Positions 34,756-43,078 of a stretch of DNA of 64,000 bases are shown in pieces. Position numbers and translations under genes: made by a program. The stretch covers positions 62,001 through 126,000 of the forward strand of contig JACDDS010000005.1 in the NCBI GenBank assembly GCA_013816805.1, written 5' to 3'. The notes below the pieces were generated by a model that worked only from the letters and a program-made list of their open reading frames with translations, had not been told where the DNA came from and ran no database searches. This DNA is from Chitinophagales bacterium. GTDB lineage: Bacteria; Bacteroidota; Bacteroidia; Chitinophagales; UBA10324. Positions within the stretch are counted from its first letter, which is position 1; every line of letters starts with the position of its first letter.

Positions 34756-35487
34756 TTACCAAATCCCAAACATATTATTAATCATGGCCTTTCCCCAATC
34801 TTCTTTGCCAAATTGCTTTTCCAGCTTGTTTTGTAATTCTGCTGTTGTATAAATTTTATTCTTCCCTTTTTTGGGAACTATTGAAGACATATCTGGCACA
34901 GAAAATTCTATCGTTTTTGCAAAATAAATAACACCTCCATCCTCCGTAGCCAATCCAAGTATAGCACCAGGCAAGCCATAAAAACTTTCAGGTCCGGTAC
35001 TGGTTATTATTTCATCTGAGTACCAGGCATAAATGCGGGTTGAATCATTTGCCTGCCAAATCGCTTTTCTGCATGAAAAGCCTGCAATAATTCTCTTACT
35101 GTCCGTAATTTTCCATTTACGGGTATAGAGTGAATCTTCTACATACATCTGTTCGCCCCAAATGTCTCTTACAGTCAGTCTGTCGTTACGTTTAAAATTT
35201 TGGTATACAATATTTTTACTTGTGGTCCAGCTCATCTTTTCTCTCAGTCCATTCTCCTGAGGCTTGAACACTGAAAGAGTGTCATTAAAATATAGCTCAA
35301 ATACATCCACTTTATTTTTATCCTGTTCTTTAATCCAATCCTTTATATTTTCCTGATCCTTAAATTTTTTATAAAGATTTGTTTTCCTTTCATATACAAT
35401 TTTGCCTGCTGAAAACTGTGCATGCGTATTAATACCAAATGAGCAGAAAATTACAAGCACCACCAAATGGCTAGTTATCTTCGTCAT
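34756..35487 (-). CDS. GLPGLI family protein
   Basis: Signal peptide (SHLVVLVIFCSFGINTHAQ at about 5-23) followed by the GKIVYERKTNLYK strand and the family hallmark FYGLPGAILGLATEDGG at about 168-184 (the GLPGLI motif, here GLPGAI). The family is restricted mainly to Bacteroidota, is periplasmic, and is usually found beside a TonB-type barrel gene, as here. Its ATG lies inside the 3' end of the barrel gene (17-base overlap), so the two are translated together. Function unknown. Confidence 0.9.
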   Translation of the reverse strand: MTKITSHLVVLVIFCSFGINTHAQFSAGKIVYERKTNLYKKFKDQENIKDWIKEQDKNKVDVFELYFNDTLSVFKPQENGLREKMSWTTSKNIVYQNFKRNDRLTVRDIWGEQMYVEDSLYTRKWKITDSKRIIAGFSCRKAIWQANDSTRIYAWYSDEIITSTGPESFYGLPGAILGLATEDGGVIYFAKTIEFSVPDMSSIVPKKGKNKIYTTAELQNKLEKQFGKEDWGKAMINNMFGIW

Positions 35488-38197
35488 CTTCCTTTGTCTT
35501 GTTACTGGTAAACTTATATAATACCTTAAGCAGATAATACCTGCCTACAACATTCGATTTAGTATCAATAATTACATTATCCTGAATAGTTCTTCTTGTA
35601 TCAATGTTTTGATTTAATAGATCATTGACAGACATCGAAACAATTAAATTTTCTTTTTTAAAAAATGTTTCGCTTAAGGAAACATTCCATATAAAATAAT
35701 TAATGTTATACCCCTGGGTTCTCCGATTATTAATAGTGTAATCCGCATTACTTTCTATTTTCAGCTTATATGGAAGTTCGAAATAAAGTGACGCGGATAA
35801 ATTCTGTGAAGAATAAGGCAGATTACTTTCTCTATTTAAGGATGACGAAGGAACGGTGTAATCAAAATTTGCATCCATGGAAATGTCAACCTTTTCTTTG
35901 TGAAACGATAAATCTAACCCTGCACTGGCGGATGTATTCTTTGTAATATTTTTTTTGCCGTTGATAAAATTTGTTTCCTTACTTAAATCGAAGTTGACAT
36001 CCGGCCCGATTTTTACAACATCACTAAATAATGGAATATCCATATTTATCCAGCCGTTTATGTAATAATTGCCGTTAACATTGATGGGCTGTGTAATAGT
36101 TCTGCCTATTGAATCATAATGTACCGAATTACTAATATCGTTATGGATAGTTTTAAACTCCAGATTACCCTGTGTATAGCTTCCGCTAATAGGTTTATAT
36201 GATGTATATGACGCTTTAATCTGCTGACTGTAAGTTGGCAATAAATCAGGGTTACCGATATTTATATAATCAGGGTCGCTATTGTCAGGAACAGGCTGTA
36301 GCTGATTAATGGCTGGCTGAACAGAATTAGTATTGTACTGGAAATTTAATCTTCGGTTATTGCTGAAATTATAGGTATAAGAGCCGTACGGTAAGATATT
36401 GTTAACTGATTGCTTTATTTGGTTTTGCCTCACTAAATCATCACTGATCAATTCTACATTTCTTAGTCTTGCACCAAGATTCAGCCTTTGTTTTTTTGAT
36501 TCATAAATAAACTTTATTCCAGCCCGGTTAATATATCTTTTATTAGTAAAATTGTTGGTTAATAAAAAATTTTCGGCGTTGTATTCACCATTTATAAAGT
36601 CAAGCGTATGGATATCCTGACTACTGAAACTATAATTAAAGTCATAAGAAAATTCAAGCTTGATTTTTTTTTTGAGTGACTCTGTATACACAGTCGAAAA
36701 ATAATGAACCTGAGTCTTGCCGGAATTTGTTCTCTTCTGATTTATGCTGTCTGAAGCTGCTGTATAGTAATAATTATTAAAAGATTTCAAAAAGCCCTCT
36801 GATTTATTATTGCTTAAAGTGTAGCTATAATTCAATACCAGCAGGCGATCTTGTTTTTTAAACCTGCGTGTAAATTTCAGATTCTCAGAAAGGTTTACTG
36901 CATCCGTTTTATTGCTGCTCTCCACAGAGGTGCTTCTGGTAAGCATATCTGATTCAGTAAAAAATTCAGTGAATGATTTGTTTTTCGCACTTACCGGGGA
37001 GTAAGATAATTTTGTCTGCAACTCAAGGTCGGTAACAGAATCAAGGGATTCTATGATGGTTAAATTCAACGATTGAGGTTCACTCTTCTGGAAAGATTGC
37101 GTTAAATTATTTGTTTTATAGGTGGTATCTGTTAGAAAATATTGAGAAGTAGTTGCAGTTTCATTTTGAACCTGTAATGACTTATAAGTGTAATTGGCTG
37201 TCAGCTTTGTTTTTTTTCCAAGCTTTCCGGAATAAAAAAGACCTGTCTTTAAAGCTTTCGGAATACCCGAGCTGCCGTTATTCTGCCAATAATAGGTCTC
37301 GCCATTATCTCCGGTCCAAGTATTCATATCTCCTGTTAATCCATATTTAAAAGCATCACCCCAGCCGATACTAGAATTTGGTGTATTGCTGAACAGCGCA
37401 AAGGCAGATACTTTTTGCCTGCCTTTAAATTTATTTGCAAGCAATTCGCCTTCGTAAAATTTAGTTAAATCACTTGCTGCAGACGCTTTTCCAAAGTATC
37501 CTTTTTTCGAATCTTCCTTCAGTTTAAGATCCATAATTTTTAAAGGTTCACTGTTTTCACCTGCGCCTGCATTCTCATTTTTTTTATCATACAGCTGAAC
37601 GGACTGTACATTCTCGGCATTCAAATTCCGTGTGGCTATTGTTTGATCTGAACCAAAAAATTCATCGCCATCAACAAGTACCTGGTCTATCTGTGTCCCA
37701 TTCGAAGTTATCTTGCCCGCTGCATCTACTTTTATTCCCGGAAGTTTCTTTAATAGATCCTCAACAGTTGCGTTCGGTTTCACTTTAAAAGAGTCTGCTG
37801 TATAAACCAGCGTATCTCCTTTATAATAAACCGGATCCTTAAAAGCATAGATTACTACTTCCTTCAGAGTGATACTTTTAGGGGGAAGGCTGAATTTTCC
37901 AAAATCAAACACACTGTTTTCTTTGCTTCCAAAAACGTAAAATGTCTTATCTCCAAATCCCTGATGCGAAACGGTAATTTCGCAGGTATCTATTGCAATG
38001 TCATTAAGGTTAAAAAAGCCATTATTATCAGTTCTGGTAAAAGACATAAGTAAGGAATCGCTCAGTCTGATAGCCATAACTACAGCATAAGGTAACGGAC
38101 GATTTGAGGAGTCCTGAACAATTCCCTTTATTTCCATGGTTTGTGAAAATACTGCCAGAGATAAAAATGTAAAAAAAGGTATTAAAAAATACTTCAT
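35471..38197 (-). CDS. TonB-dependent-receptor-like outer-membrane barrel with N-terminal CarboxypepD-like domain
   Basis: Signal peptide (MKYFLIPFFTFLSLAVFSQ), then a carboxypeptidase-regulatory-like domain at about 22-110 (EIKGIVQDSSNRPLPYAVV), a plug region at about 125-215 (VEDLLKKLPGIKVDAAGKIT; NGTQIDQVLVDGDEFFGSD), and a long barrel of the OMP_b-brl_3 type ending in LLKVLYKFTSNK with an acidic tail (TKEDDEDN). No classical TonB box can be assigned. Such receptors import or export unknown cargo with a GLPGLI partner, here encoded by the overlapping downstream gene. Possibly a siderophore, peptide or metal ligand; the sequence does not tell. Confidence 0.87.
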   Translation of the reverse strand: MKYFLIPFFTFLSLAVFSQTMEIKGIVQDSSNRPLPYAVVMAIRLSDSLLMSFTRTDNNGFFNLNDIAIDTCEITVSHQGFGDKTFYVFGSKENSVFDFGKFSLPPKSITLKEVVIYAFKDPVYYKGDTLVYTADSFKVKPNATVEDLLKKLPGIKVDAAGKITSNGTQIDQVLVDGDEFFGSDQTIATRNLNAENVQSVQLYDKKNENAGAGENSEPLKIMDLKLKEDSKKGYFGKASAASDLTKFYEGELLANKFKGRQKVSAFALFSNTPNSSIGWGDAFKYGLTGDMNTWTGDNGETYYWQNNGSSGIPKALKTGLFYSGKLGKKTKLTANYTYKSLQVQNETATTSQYFLTDTTYKTNNLTQSFQKSEPQSLNLTIIESLDSVTDLELQTKLSYSPVSAKNKSFTEFFTESDMLTRSTSVESSNKTDAVNLSENLKFTRRFKKQDRLLVLNYSYTLSNNKSEGFLKSFNNYYYTAASDSINQKRTNSGKTQVHYFSTVYTESLKKKIKLEFSYDFNYSFSSQDIHTLDFINGEYNAENFLLTNNFTNKRYINRAGIKFIYESKKQRLNLGARLRNVELISDDLVRQNQIKQSVNNILPYGSYTYNFSNNRRLNFQYNTNSVQPAINQLQPVPDNSDPDYINIGNPDLLPTYSQQIKASYTSYKPISGSYTQGNLEFKTIHNDISNSVHYDSIGRTITQPINVNGNYYINGWINMDIPLFSDVVKIGPDVNFDLSKETNFINGKKNITKNTSASAGLDLSFHKEKVDISMDANFDYTVPSSSLNRESNLPYSSQNLSASLYFELPYKLKIESNADYTINNRRTQGYNINYFIWNVSLSETFFKKENLIVSMSVNDLLNQNIDTRRTIQDNVIIDTKSNVVGRYYLLKVLYKFTSNKTKEDDEDN

Positions 38198-38406
38198 ATA
38201 TTAACTTAACAAGTTGTCTGATTAGTCGCATATGCTCATGCGCAGGAATCAGATTAATTCGTGAAGCCTATCTTATAAATAATACATTTGAAATTATTGC
38301 TTTTGGAATTTCTTGTGGATAACAATAAAATATTTAAGTGTAATATCTTACCAAAATATATAAAAATTAATAATTAATTAAAATACAATCCTGATAATAC
38401 GTAGTC

Positions 38407-38437
38407 TTTCCTGCAACAATATTCATATTGCAGGAAA
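38407..38437 (-). repeat. Inverted repeat between membrane-protein gene and barrel gene
   Basis: Ten-base arms TTTCCTGCAA and TTGCAGGAAA around an 11-base AT-rich loop, downstream of the 38493-38972 gene and upstream of the barrel gene. It may terminate the upstream transcript, though no T-run follows on the minus strand, or it may be an operator. Confidence 0.45.
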
Positions 38438-38492
38438 AATTGATCAGAGACTTTACAATGGATGTTTTGCTAAATGATAATCTGCTTTTCGA

Positions 38493-38972
38493 TCATATCA
38501 GGGTACTGTTCTTTTTTTCTTTACTTTCTGCAACATATGCAGCGATAAAAATAGCAAGGGCAATGATTACCAAATTTTTAATGATGTATTGCCCGATCAG
38601 GTTAGGAACCATAAATCCTTTCCATACCAAAGCAGGAAGAATTACCAGTGGGCCAAAGGTAGTTATCATGTGCGGGACGAGCATATAGAGTGCATATTTT
38701 TCCTTTTGGGGAAATAAAAAAATAACTCCAATCAGCATTTCATATGCACCAAATAACAGAACAAAAACATTCCAGGGGATAAACCAAAACGTATGCTCAT
38801 ACAAAGTGTGCATCACATTTTCGGCAGGACTTAATTGTAAAATTTTCAGCAATCCAAACCAGAAAAACACAATAAAAAATGACGTTTTGGCTAACGGTAG
38901 GCTGATTCTTTTTAACAAAGCAAAAAAGGCGTTTTCAAAGGCAACCCGTTTCTTGTTAAATTGAACAAACAT
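38493..38972 (-). CDS. Integral membrane protein, DoxX/YkgB-like
   Basis: A 159-residue protein with about four transmembrane helices: LAKTSFFIVFFWFGLLKIL at about 27-45, FIPWNVFVLLFGAYEMLIGVIFLFP at about 68-92, MLVPHMITTFGPLVILPALVW near 98-118 and NLVIIALAIFIAAYV near 132-146. The segment WFGLLKILQLSPAENV resembles the start of DoxX/YkgB (DUF417)-type proteins. No catalytic residues can be pointed out. The family link is tentative. It stands alone, oriented toward the barrel gene. Confidence 0.65.
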   Translation of the reverse strand: MFVQFNKKRVAFENAFFALLKRISLPLAKTSFFIVFFWFGLLKILQLSPAENVMHTLYEHTFWFIPWNVFVLLFGAYEMLIGVIFLFPQKEKYALYMLVPHMITTFGPLVILPALVWKGFMVPNLIGQYIIKNLVIIALAIFIAAYVAESKEKKNSTLI

Positions 38973-39166
38973 TCTTAAAACAATTATGCTTTACAGAACG
39001 AATCTAATTACGGAGATTGACTCTACTGTGTACCAAGTGTAAATGTTTGTTAATACACTCCGTTTAAATAAATACTAAAGTTTTCAAAAGCAGAGAAAAT
39101 GCTTATTGTAAGGGATGAAACAGGGAAAAGCCACAAAAAAATTAAAGCTATTTTCACCGCGTTAAT

Positions 39167-40141
39167 ATGAGTCGCCGTTTAGAGGAAATAAAAGCGCCTA
39201 TCGCGACGGAGCTCGCCCTTTTCGAGCAACGGTTCCAGGAATCAATGAGAAGTAATACTCCGTTGCTCGATGCGATTACACGCTATATTGTAAAAAGCAA
39301 GGGTAAGCAGGTAAGGCCAATGTTCGTTTTTTTTTCAGCGAAAGTAGTGGGCGAAGTTACCGATGTAACATTTCGTGCTGCTGCCCTAATAGAATTGCTT
39401 CACACTGCAACCCTTGTGCATGATGATGTAGTAGACAACTCCTATGAGCGACGGGGATTCTTTTCAATTAATGCTTTATGGAAAAATAAGATTGCTGTAC
39501 TTGTTGGAGATTACCTCTTATCCCGCGGGTTACTGCTTTCTGTTTCAAATAAAGATTTTGATATGCTCGGAATAGTTTCCGACGCGGTGCGTGAAATGAG
39601 TGAAGGAGAATTGTTACAGATTGAAAAGACCAGGCGTCTTAATATTAGTGAAGAAATTTATTACGAAATCATTCGTCAGAAAACGGCCAGCCTGATTTCA
39701 TCTGCGTGTGCTTGTGGAGCAGCGTCTGCAAAAGCACCTGCGGAAGAAGTAGCTAAAATGAAATTGTTTGGCGAAAAAATTGGCATTGCGTTTCAGATAA
39801 AAGATGATCTGCTTGATTTTAGTACGGATGATACAGGAAAACCGAAAGGCATAGACTTAAAGGAAAAGAAAATGACGCTTCCGGTTATATATCTGTTAAA
39901 TAATACGTCTTACTCCGAAAAGAGGAAAGTAATAAACGTTATAAAAAACCATCATGATAACTCCAAAAAAGTGATGGAGGTTATGAAAATTGTTTCTCAA
40001 TCCGGTGGCATTGACTATGCTAACCGAAAAATGGAGGAATACAAAAACGATGCGTTACAAATTTTATCATCATTTCCCGAAAGCCCCTCTAAAAAATCTC
40101 TTGAAGATCTTGTTCTCTACACCACTGAGCGCAGAAAGTAA
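39167..40141 (+). CDS. Polyprenyl diphosphate synthase (trans-isoprenyl)
   Basis: Chain-elongating isoprenyl diphosphate synthase: adds isopentenyl diphosphate to an allylic primer. Both aspartate-rich motifs are present: LVHDDVVDNSYERRG, with DDVVD at 86-90, and FQIKDDLLDFSTD, with DDLLD at 213-217. The GKQVRPMFVFFSA segment (near 45-57) and the KTASLI segment are typical. The spacing fits long-chain (octaprenyl/solanesyl, IspB-like) enzymes, which supply the menaquinone side chain; product length cannot be predicted with certainty. A bidirectional terminator separates it from rpsA. Confidence 0.93.
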   Translation: MSRRLEEIKAPIATELALFEQRFQESMRSNTPLLDAITRYIVKSKGKQVRPMFVFFSAKVVGEVTDVTFRAAALIELLHTATLVHDDVVDNSYERRGFFSINALWKNKIAVLVGDYLLSRGLLLSVSNKDFDMLGIVSDAVREMSEGELLQIEKTRRLNISEEIYYEIIRQKTASLISSACACGAASAKAPAEEVAKMKLFGEKIGIAFQIKDDLLDFSTDDTGKPKGIDLKEKKMTLPVIYLLNNTSYSEKRKVINVIKNHHDNSKKVMEVMKIVSQSGGIDYANRKMEEYKNDALQILSSFPESPSKKSLEDLVLYTTERRK

Positions 40142-40172
40142 GAAGCTGTACATTCAGTTTGTTTAAAAAAAG

Positions 40173-40201
40173 AAGCGTCTCTCAAAAATTGAGAGACGCT
40201 T
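40173..40201. terminator. Bidirectional terminator between polyprenyl synthase and rpsA
   Basis: Thirteen-base perfect arms AAGCGTCTCTCAA and TTGAGAGACGCTT with a three-base loop. It is followed by a T-rich stretch in the plus direction and by TTTTTTT in the minus direction, so it can stop transcription of both convergent genes. Confidence 0.88.
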
Positions 40202-40218
40202 TCCTATTAAAATGATAT

Positions 40219-42228
40219 TTATTCTTCGGTTTTTTCTTCCTCAGAAGTGCCATCTTCAGCCGCATTTGAGCTCTCATTTTCTGTGTCTGTCTCAGCTTCA
40301 GCTTTAGCATCGGCATTACCTTTTTCAATTTTGTTTTTCAGTTCTGACAGCACTCCAAGATCTCCGAGAGTAGTTTTTTCAACCTTTCGATTAATATTTT
40401 TTACTTCGGTCCGCTGATCTTTACGCTCGACTTGTTTCTTTTCTTTAAGTGCTTCTTTTTCTCTTTCCAGCCTGTCTTCCCAAATTTTTGAATGCGAGAC
40501 GATTATTTTTTTATTGCCCCGATCAAATTCGATTACTTTAAAGAGAAGGCTCTCATCCAATTCAGCCGTTTTGCCGTTTTCCTTTCGCAGGTGCTTTATA
40601 GGAGCAAAGGCCTCAAGGCCATAAGGCATCAAAACAATTGCACCTTTGTCGTCCTTTTTAATGATGGTTGCCTGATGCTCAGAACCTGCAGGAAACACGG
40701 TTTCAAAAGTATCCCATGGATCCTCTTCTACCTGCTTATGGTTAAGAGATAGTTTACGGTCATCCTTATTGATATCCTGTACTACCACTTCCATCTCATT
40801 TCCAATCTTTGTTACCTCACTTGGGTGATGGATTCTCTTAACCCACGAAAGATCACTAATGTGAACAAATCCGGTTATGCCATCTTCCACTTCTACAAAA
40901 ACACCATAGTTACTTACATTCTTTACAATGCCTTTTGTTCTGGTTCCGATTGGGTATTTCTGTTCGATATCACTCCACGGATCTTTACCCAGCTGTTTTA
41001 AACTAAGTGACATTTTACGTTCAGCACGGTCCATGGTTACTACGATAGCTTCATATTCATCACCTACTTTAAAGTATTCCTTGGAGTTAATGGGTGTATT
41101 GCTCCAGGATATTTCAGACACGTGAATCAATCCCTCTACGCCGGGTTGAATTTCGAGGAAAGCGCCATAATCTTCTATGTTCACGATCTTTCCCTTCACT
41201 TTCGATCCTACGGTTATTGACTGATCAAGGACTTCCCATGGCTGTGGTGTTAATTGTTTTAAACCAAGTGAAATTCGTTTCTTCTCATCATCATAATCGA
41301 GCACCACTACATTTAGCTTCTGATTTAATTTCAGTACTTCACTCGGGTGATTGATACGTCCCCATGAAATATCCGTGATATATAATAATCCATCAAGGCC
41401 GCCTAAATCAATGAACGCACCGAAATCTGTGATGTTTTTAATAGCGCCCTCAAGGATTTGACCTTTCTCCAGTTTCGAAATAATTTCCTGCCTTTGATTT
41501 TCGAGGTCGCCTTCAATTAATGCTTTATGAGAAACTACTGCATTCTTAATTGCTTCATTGATCTTCACCACCTTAAACTCCATCATCTTTCCTACGTACT
41601 GATCATAATCCGTAATGGGTTTTACATCTATTTGAGAACCCGGTAAAAACGTTTCCAAACCAAACAGATCTACAATTAACCCTCCTTTCGTTTTACTGGT
41701 AACCAGCCCGGTCACTACTTCTCCTGTTTTATAAGCCGATACAATATGTTCCCATGCGCGTTCCATTTTTGCGCTTTTACGGGATAATATAAGTTGACCT
41801 TTAAGATTTTCTTTCTCAACAACCATCACTTCTACCCTATCGCCAACCCTGAGATCGGGCGTATCTCTGAATTCGGACAATGGTACCAGACCATCAGATT
41901 TAAAACCGATGTTTAAAACCACATCGGTTGGCGTCATGGATACCACGTTTCCGCTAAGAATTTCATTATTATTAATGGTAACAAAAGTACCGCCGTAAAT
42001 ATTTTCCAGCTCAGTACGTTCTTCTTTGCTGTATTTTTTAACATTGCGTTTCGATACATCCCAGTCAAAATCATCGTGAGAAGATTGACTCATTGAAGGC
42101 GATTCTGACTGAGGTGTTTCTGTTTGCGGCGATTCTGTTGAGGGCATATCAACAGTTTGGGTTTCTACGCCATCATTAATTTGGATATGGGATTCTGCTT
42201 CCTGATTTTCTGTTTTGTTTTCTGCCAA
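40219..42228 (-). CDS. rpsA: 30S ribosomal protein S1
   Basis: RNA-binding ribosomal protein needed for translation initiation. An acidic, Ser/Thr/Gln-rich N-terminus of about 75 residues precedes six S1 domains. The last four are clear repeats: ILEGAIKNITDFGAFIDLGG, KVKGKIVNIEDYGAFLEI, RTKGIVKNVSNYGVFVEVED and a degenerate final one (HQATIIKKDDKGAIVL). The C-terminal tail is charged (AEAETDTENESS). 669 residues is longer than in E. coli and normal for Bacteroidota. Start: TTG (MAENKTENQ), preceded at nine bases by a strong AAAAGGAGGA. In a genome where the other genes lack Shine-Dalgarno sites this points to special translational control. Confidence 0.95.
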   Translation of the reverse strand: MAENKTENQEAESHIQINDGVETQTVDMPSTESPQTETPQSESPSMSQSSHDDFDWDVSKRNVKKYSKEERTELENIYGGTFVTINNNEILSGNVVSMTPTDVVLNIGFKSDGLVPLSEFRDTPDLRVGDRVEVMVVEKENLKGQLILSRKSAKMERAWEHIVSAYKTGEVVTGLVTSKTKGGLIVDLFGLETFLPGSQIDVKPITDYDQYVGKMMEFKVVKINEAIKNAVVSHKALIEGDLENQRQEIISKLEKGQILEGAIKNITDFGAFIDLGGLDGLLYITDISWGRINHPSEVLKLNQKLNVVVLDYDDEKKRISLGLKQLTPQPWEVLDQSITVGSKVKGKIVNIEDYGAFLEIQPGVEGLIHVSEISWSNTPINSKEYFKVGDEYEAIVVTMDRAERKMSLSLKQLGKDPWSDIEQKYPIGTRTKGIVKNVSNYGVFVEVEDGITGFVHISDLSWVKRIHHPSEVTKIGNEMEVVVQDINKDDRKLSLNHKQVEEDPWDTFETVFPAGSEHQATIIKKDDKGAIVLMPYGLEAFAPIKHLRKENGKTAELDESLLFKVIEFDRGNKKIIVSHSKIWEDRLEREKEALKEKKQVERKDQRTEVKNINRKVEKTTLGDLGVLSELKNKIEKGNADAKAEAETDTENESSNAAEDGTSEEEKTEE

Positions 42229-42236
42229 GATTTATG

Positions 42237-42246
42237 TCCTCCTTTT
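42237..42246 (-). promoter_or_regulatory. Strong Shine-Dalgarno site of rpsA
   Basis: AAAAGGAGGA on the minus strand, with nine bases between GGAGG and the TTG start codon. It is the only extended Shine-Dalgarno match I noticed in front of a gene in this window, and it fixes the TTG as the start of rpsA. Confidence 0.8.
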
Positions 42247-42279
42247 AAGTGAGATTACCCGTGGTTTTTAAACGGGCAA

Positions 42280-42310
42280 CAAAGGTAAGAGAATTATATA
42301 AAAAGCCAAA
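42280..42310 (-). promoter_or_regulatory. rpsA promoter: -33 TTTG and -7 TACCTTTG
   Basis: On the minus strand TTTG (42310-42307) and TACCTTTG (42287-42280) are separated by exactly 19 bases, as in the Bacteroidota consensus TTTG-N19-21-TAnnTTTG. The transcript would have a leader of roughly 50 bases containing the Shine-Dalgarno. The best complete promoter in the window. Confidence 0.8.
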
Positions 42311-42407
42311 TGCAAGTGATATATAAATTTTAAAGTATCAGCCTGATAAAAAAGCAATATTTACTCTTTTCCTCCAATACCTTTATATCTGGTATAATTT
42401 GTCTAAA

Positions 42408-42941
42408 ATGGCGCCAGTTATTTACGAAAAAACAATTTATACTATAGGTCACTCTACACGGACGCTGGAAGAGTTTCTGAACATTTTAAAATCGTTTCAG
42501 ATTAAAGCATTGGCGGATGTGCGGAATTTTCCCGGATCGAAGCGATACCCCCATTTTAATAAGGAAATTTTGAAGACATCTCTTGCCAATAATGAGATTA
42601 AGTACCTTCATTTAAAACAACTTGGTGGCAGAAAAAAAGCCATTGAGTATTCTAAAAATACAGCCTGGCGTAACACTGCTTTCAGAGGTTATGCGGATCA
42701 TATGCAGACTGAAGAATTTACAACAGGCATTAATATACTGGAAAAGCTTTCCAGTTCGGAAAGAACTGCATTTATGTGCTCGGAAGCAGTGTGGTGGCGA
42801 TGCCACCGTTCTCTCATCTCTGATTTTTTAAAAGTCGAAGGATGGGATGTAAAACACATTATGGCTTTTGGAAAAGCAGAAGTGCATCCGTTTACATCGC
42901 CTTCAAAAATTGTAAATGGTAAACTGAGCTATGAAGAATAA
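42408..42941 (+). CDS. DUF488 domain protein
   Basis: A cytoplasmic protein of 177 residues from the ATG at 42408 (MAPVIYEKT); a TTG three codons upstream is also possible. Family marks: IYTIGHSTRTLEEFLNIL at the N-terminus, LADVRNFPGSKRYPHFN, YLHLKQLGGRK near 60-70, and AFMCSEAVWWRCHRSLI near 120-137 with the Cys and WRCHR motif. DUF488 proteins are widespread; some carry a conserved Cys suggesting redox or metal chemistry, but the function is unknown. Monocistronic. Confidence 0.9.
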   Translation: MAPVIYEKTIYTIGHSTRTLEEFLNILKSFQIKALADVRNFPGSKRYPHFNKEILKTSLANNEIKYLHLKQLGGRKKAIEYSKNTAWRNTAFRGYADHMQTEEFTTGINILEKLSSSERTAFMCSEAVWWRCHRSLISDFLKVEGWDVKHIMAFGKAEVHPFTSPSKIVNGKLSYEE

Positions 42942-43078
42942 TTAATAATCTTTGATGAGAAGTATAAATTAATGATCTGAAGGAATATCGTATCCATATT
43001 TGCAATAATTCTTAATTCAGAATAACATGATTGTGATTGGTAATCTTTTTGCTTTTTAACTACGTAAAACAATTCTAC

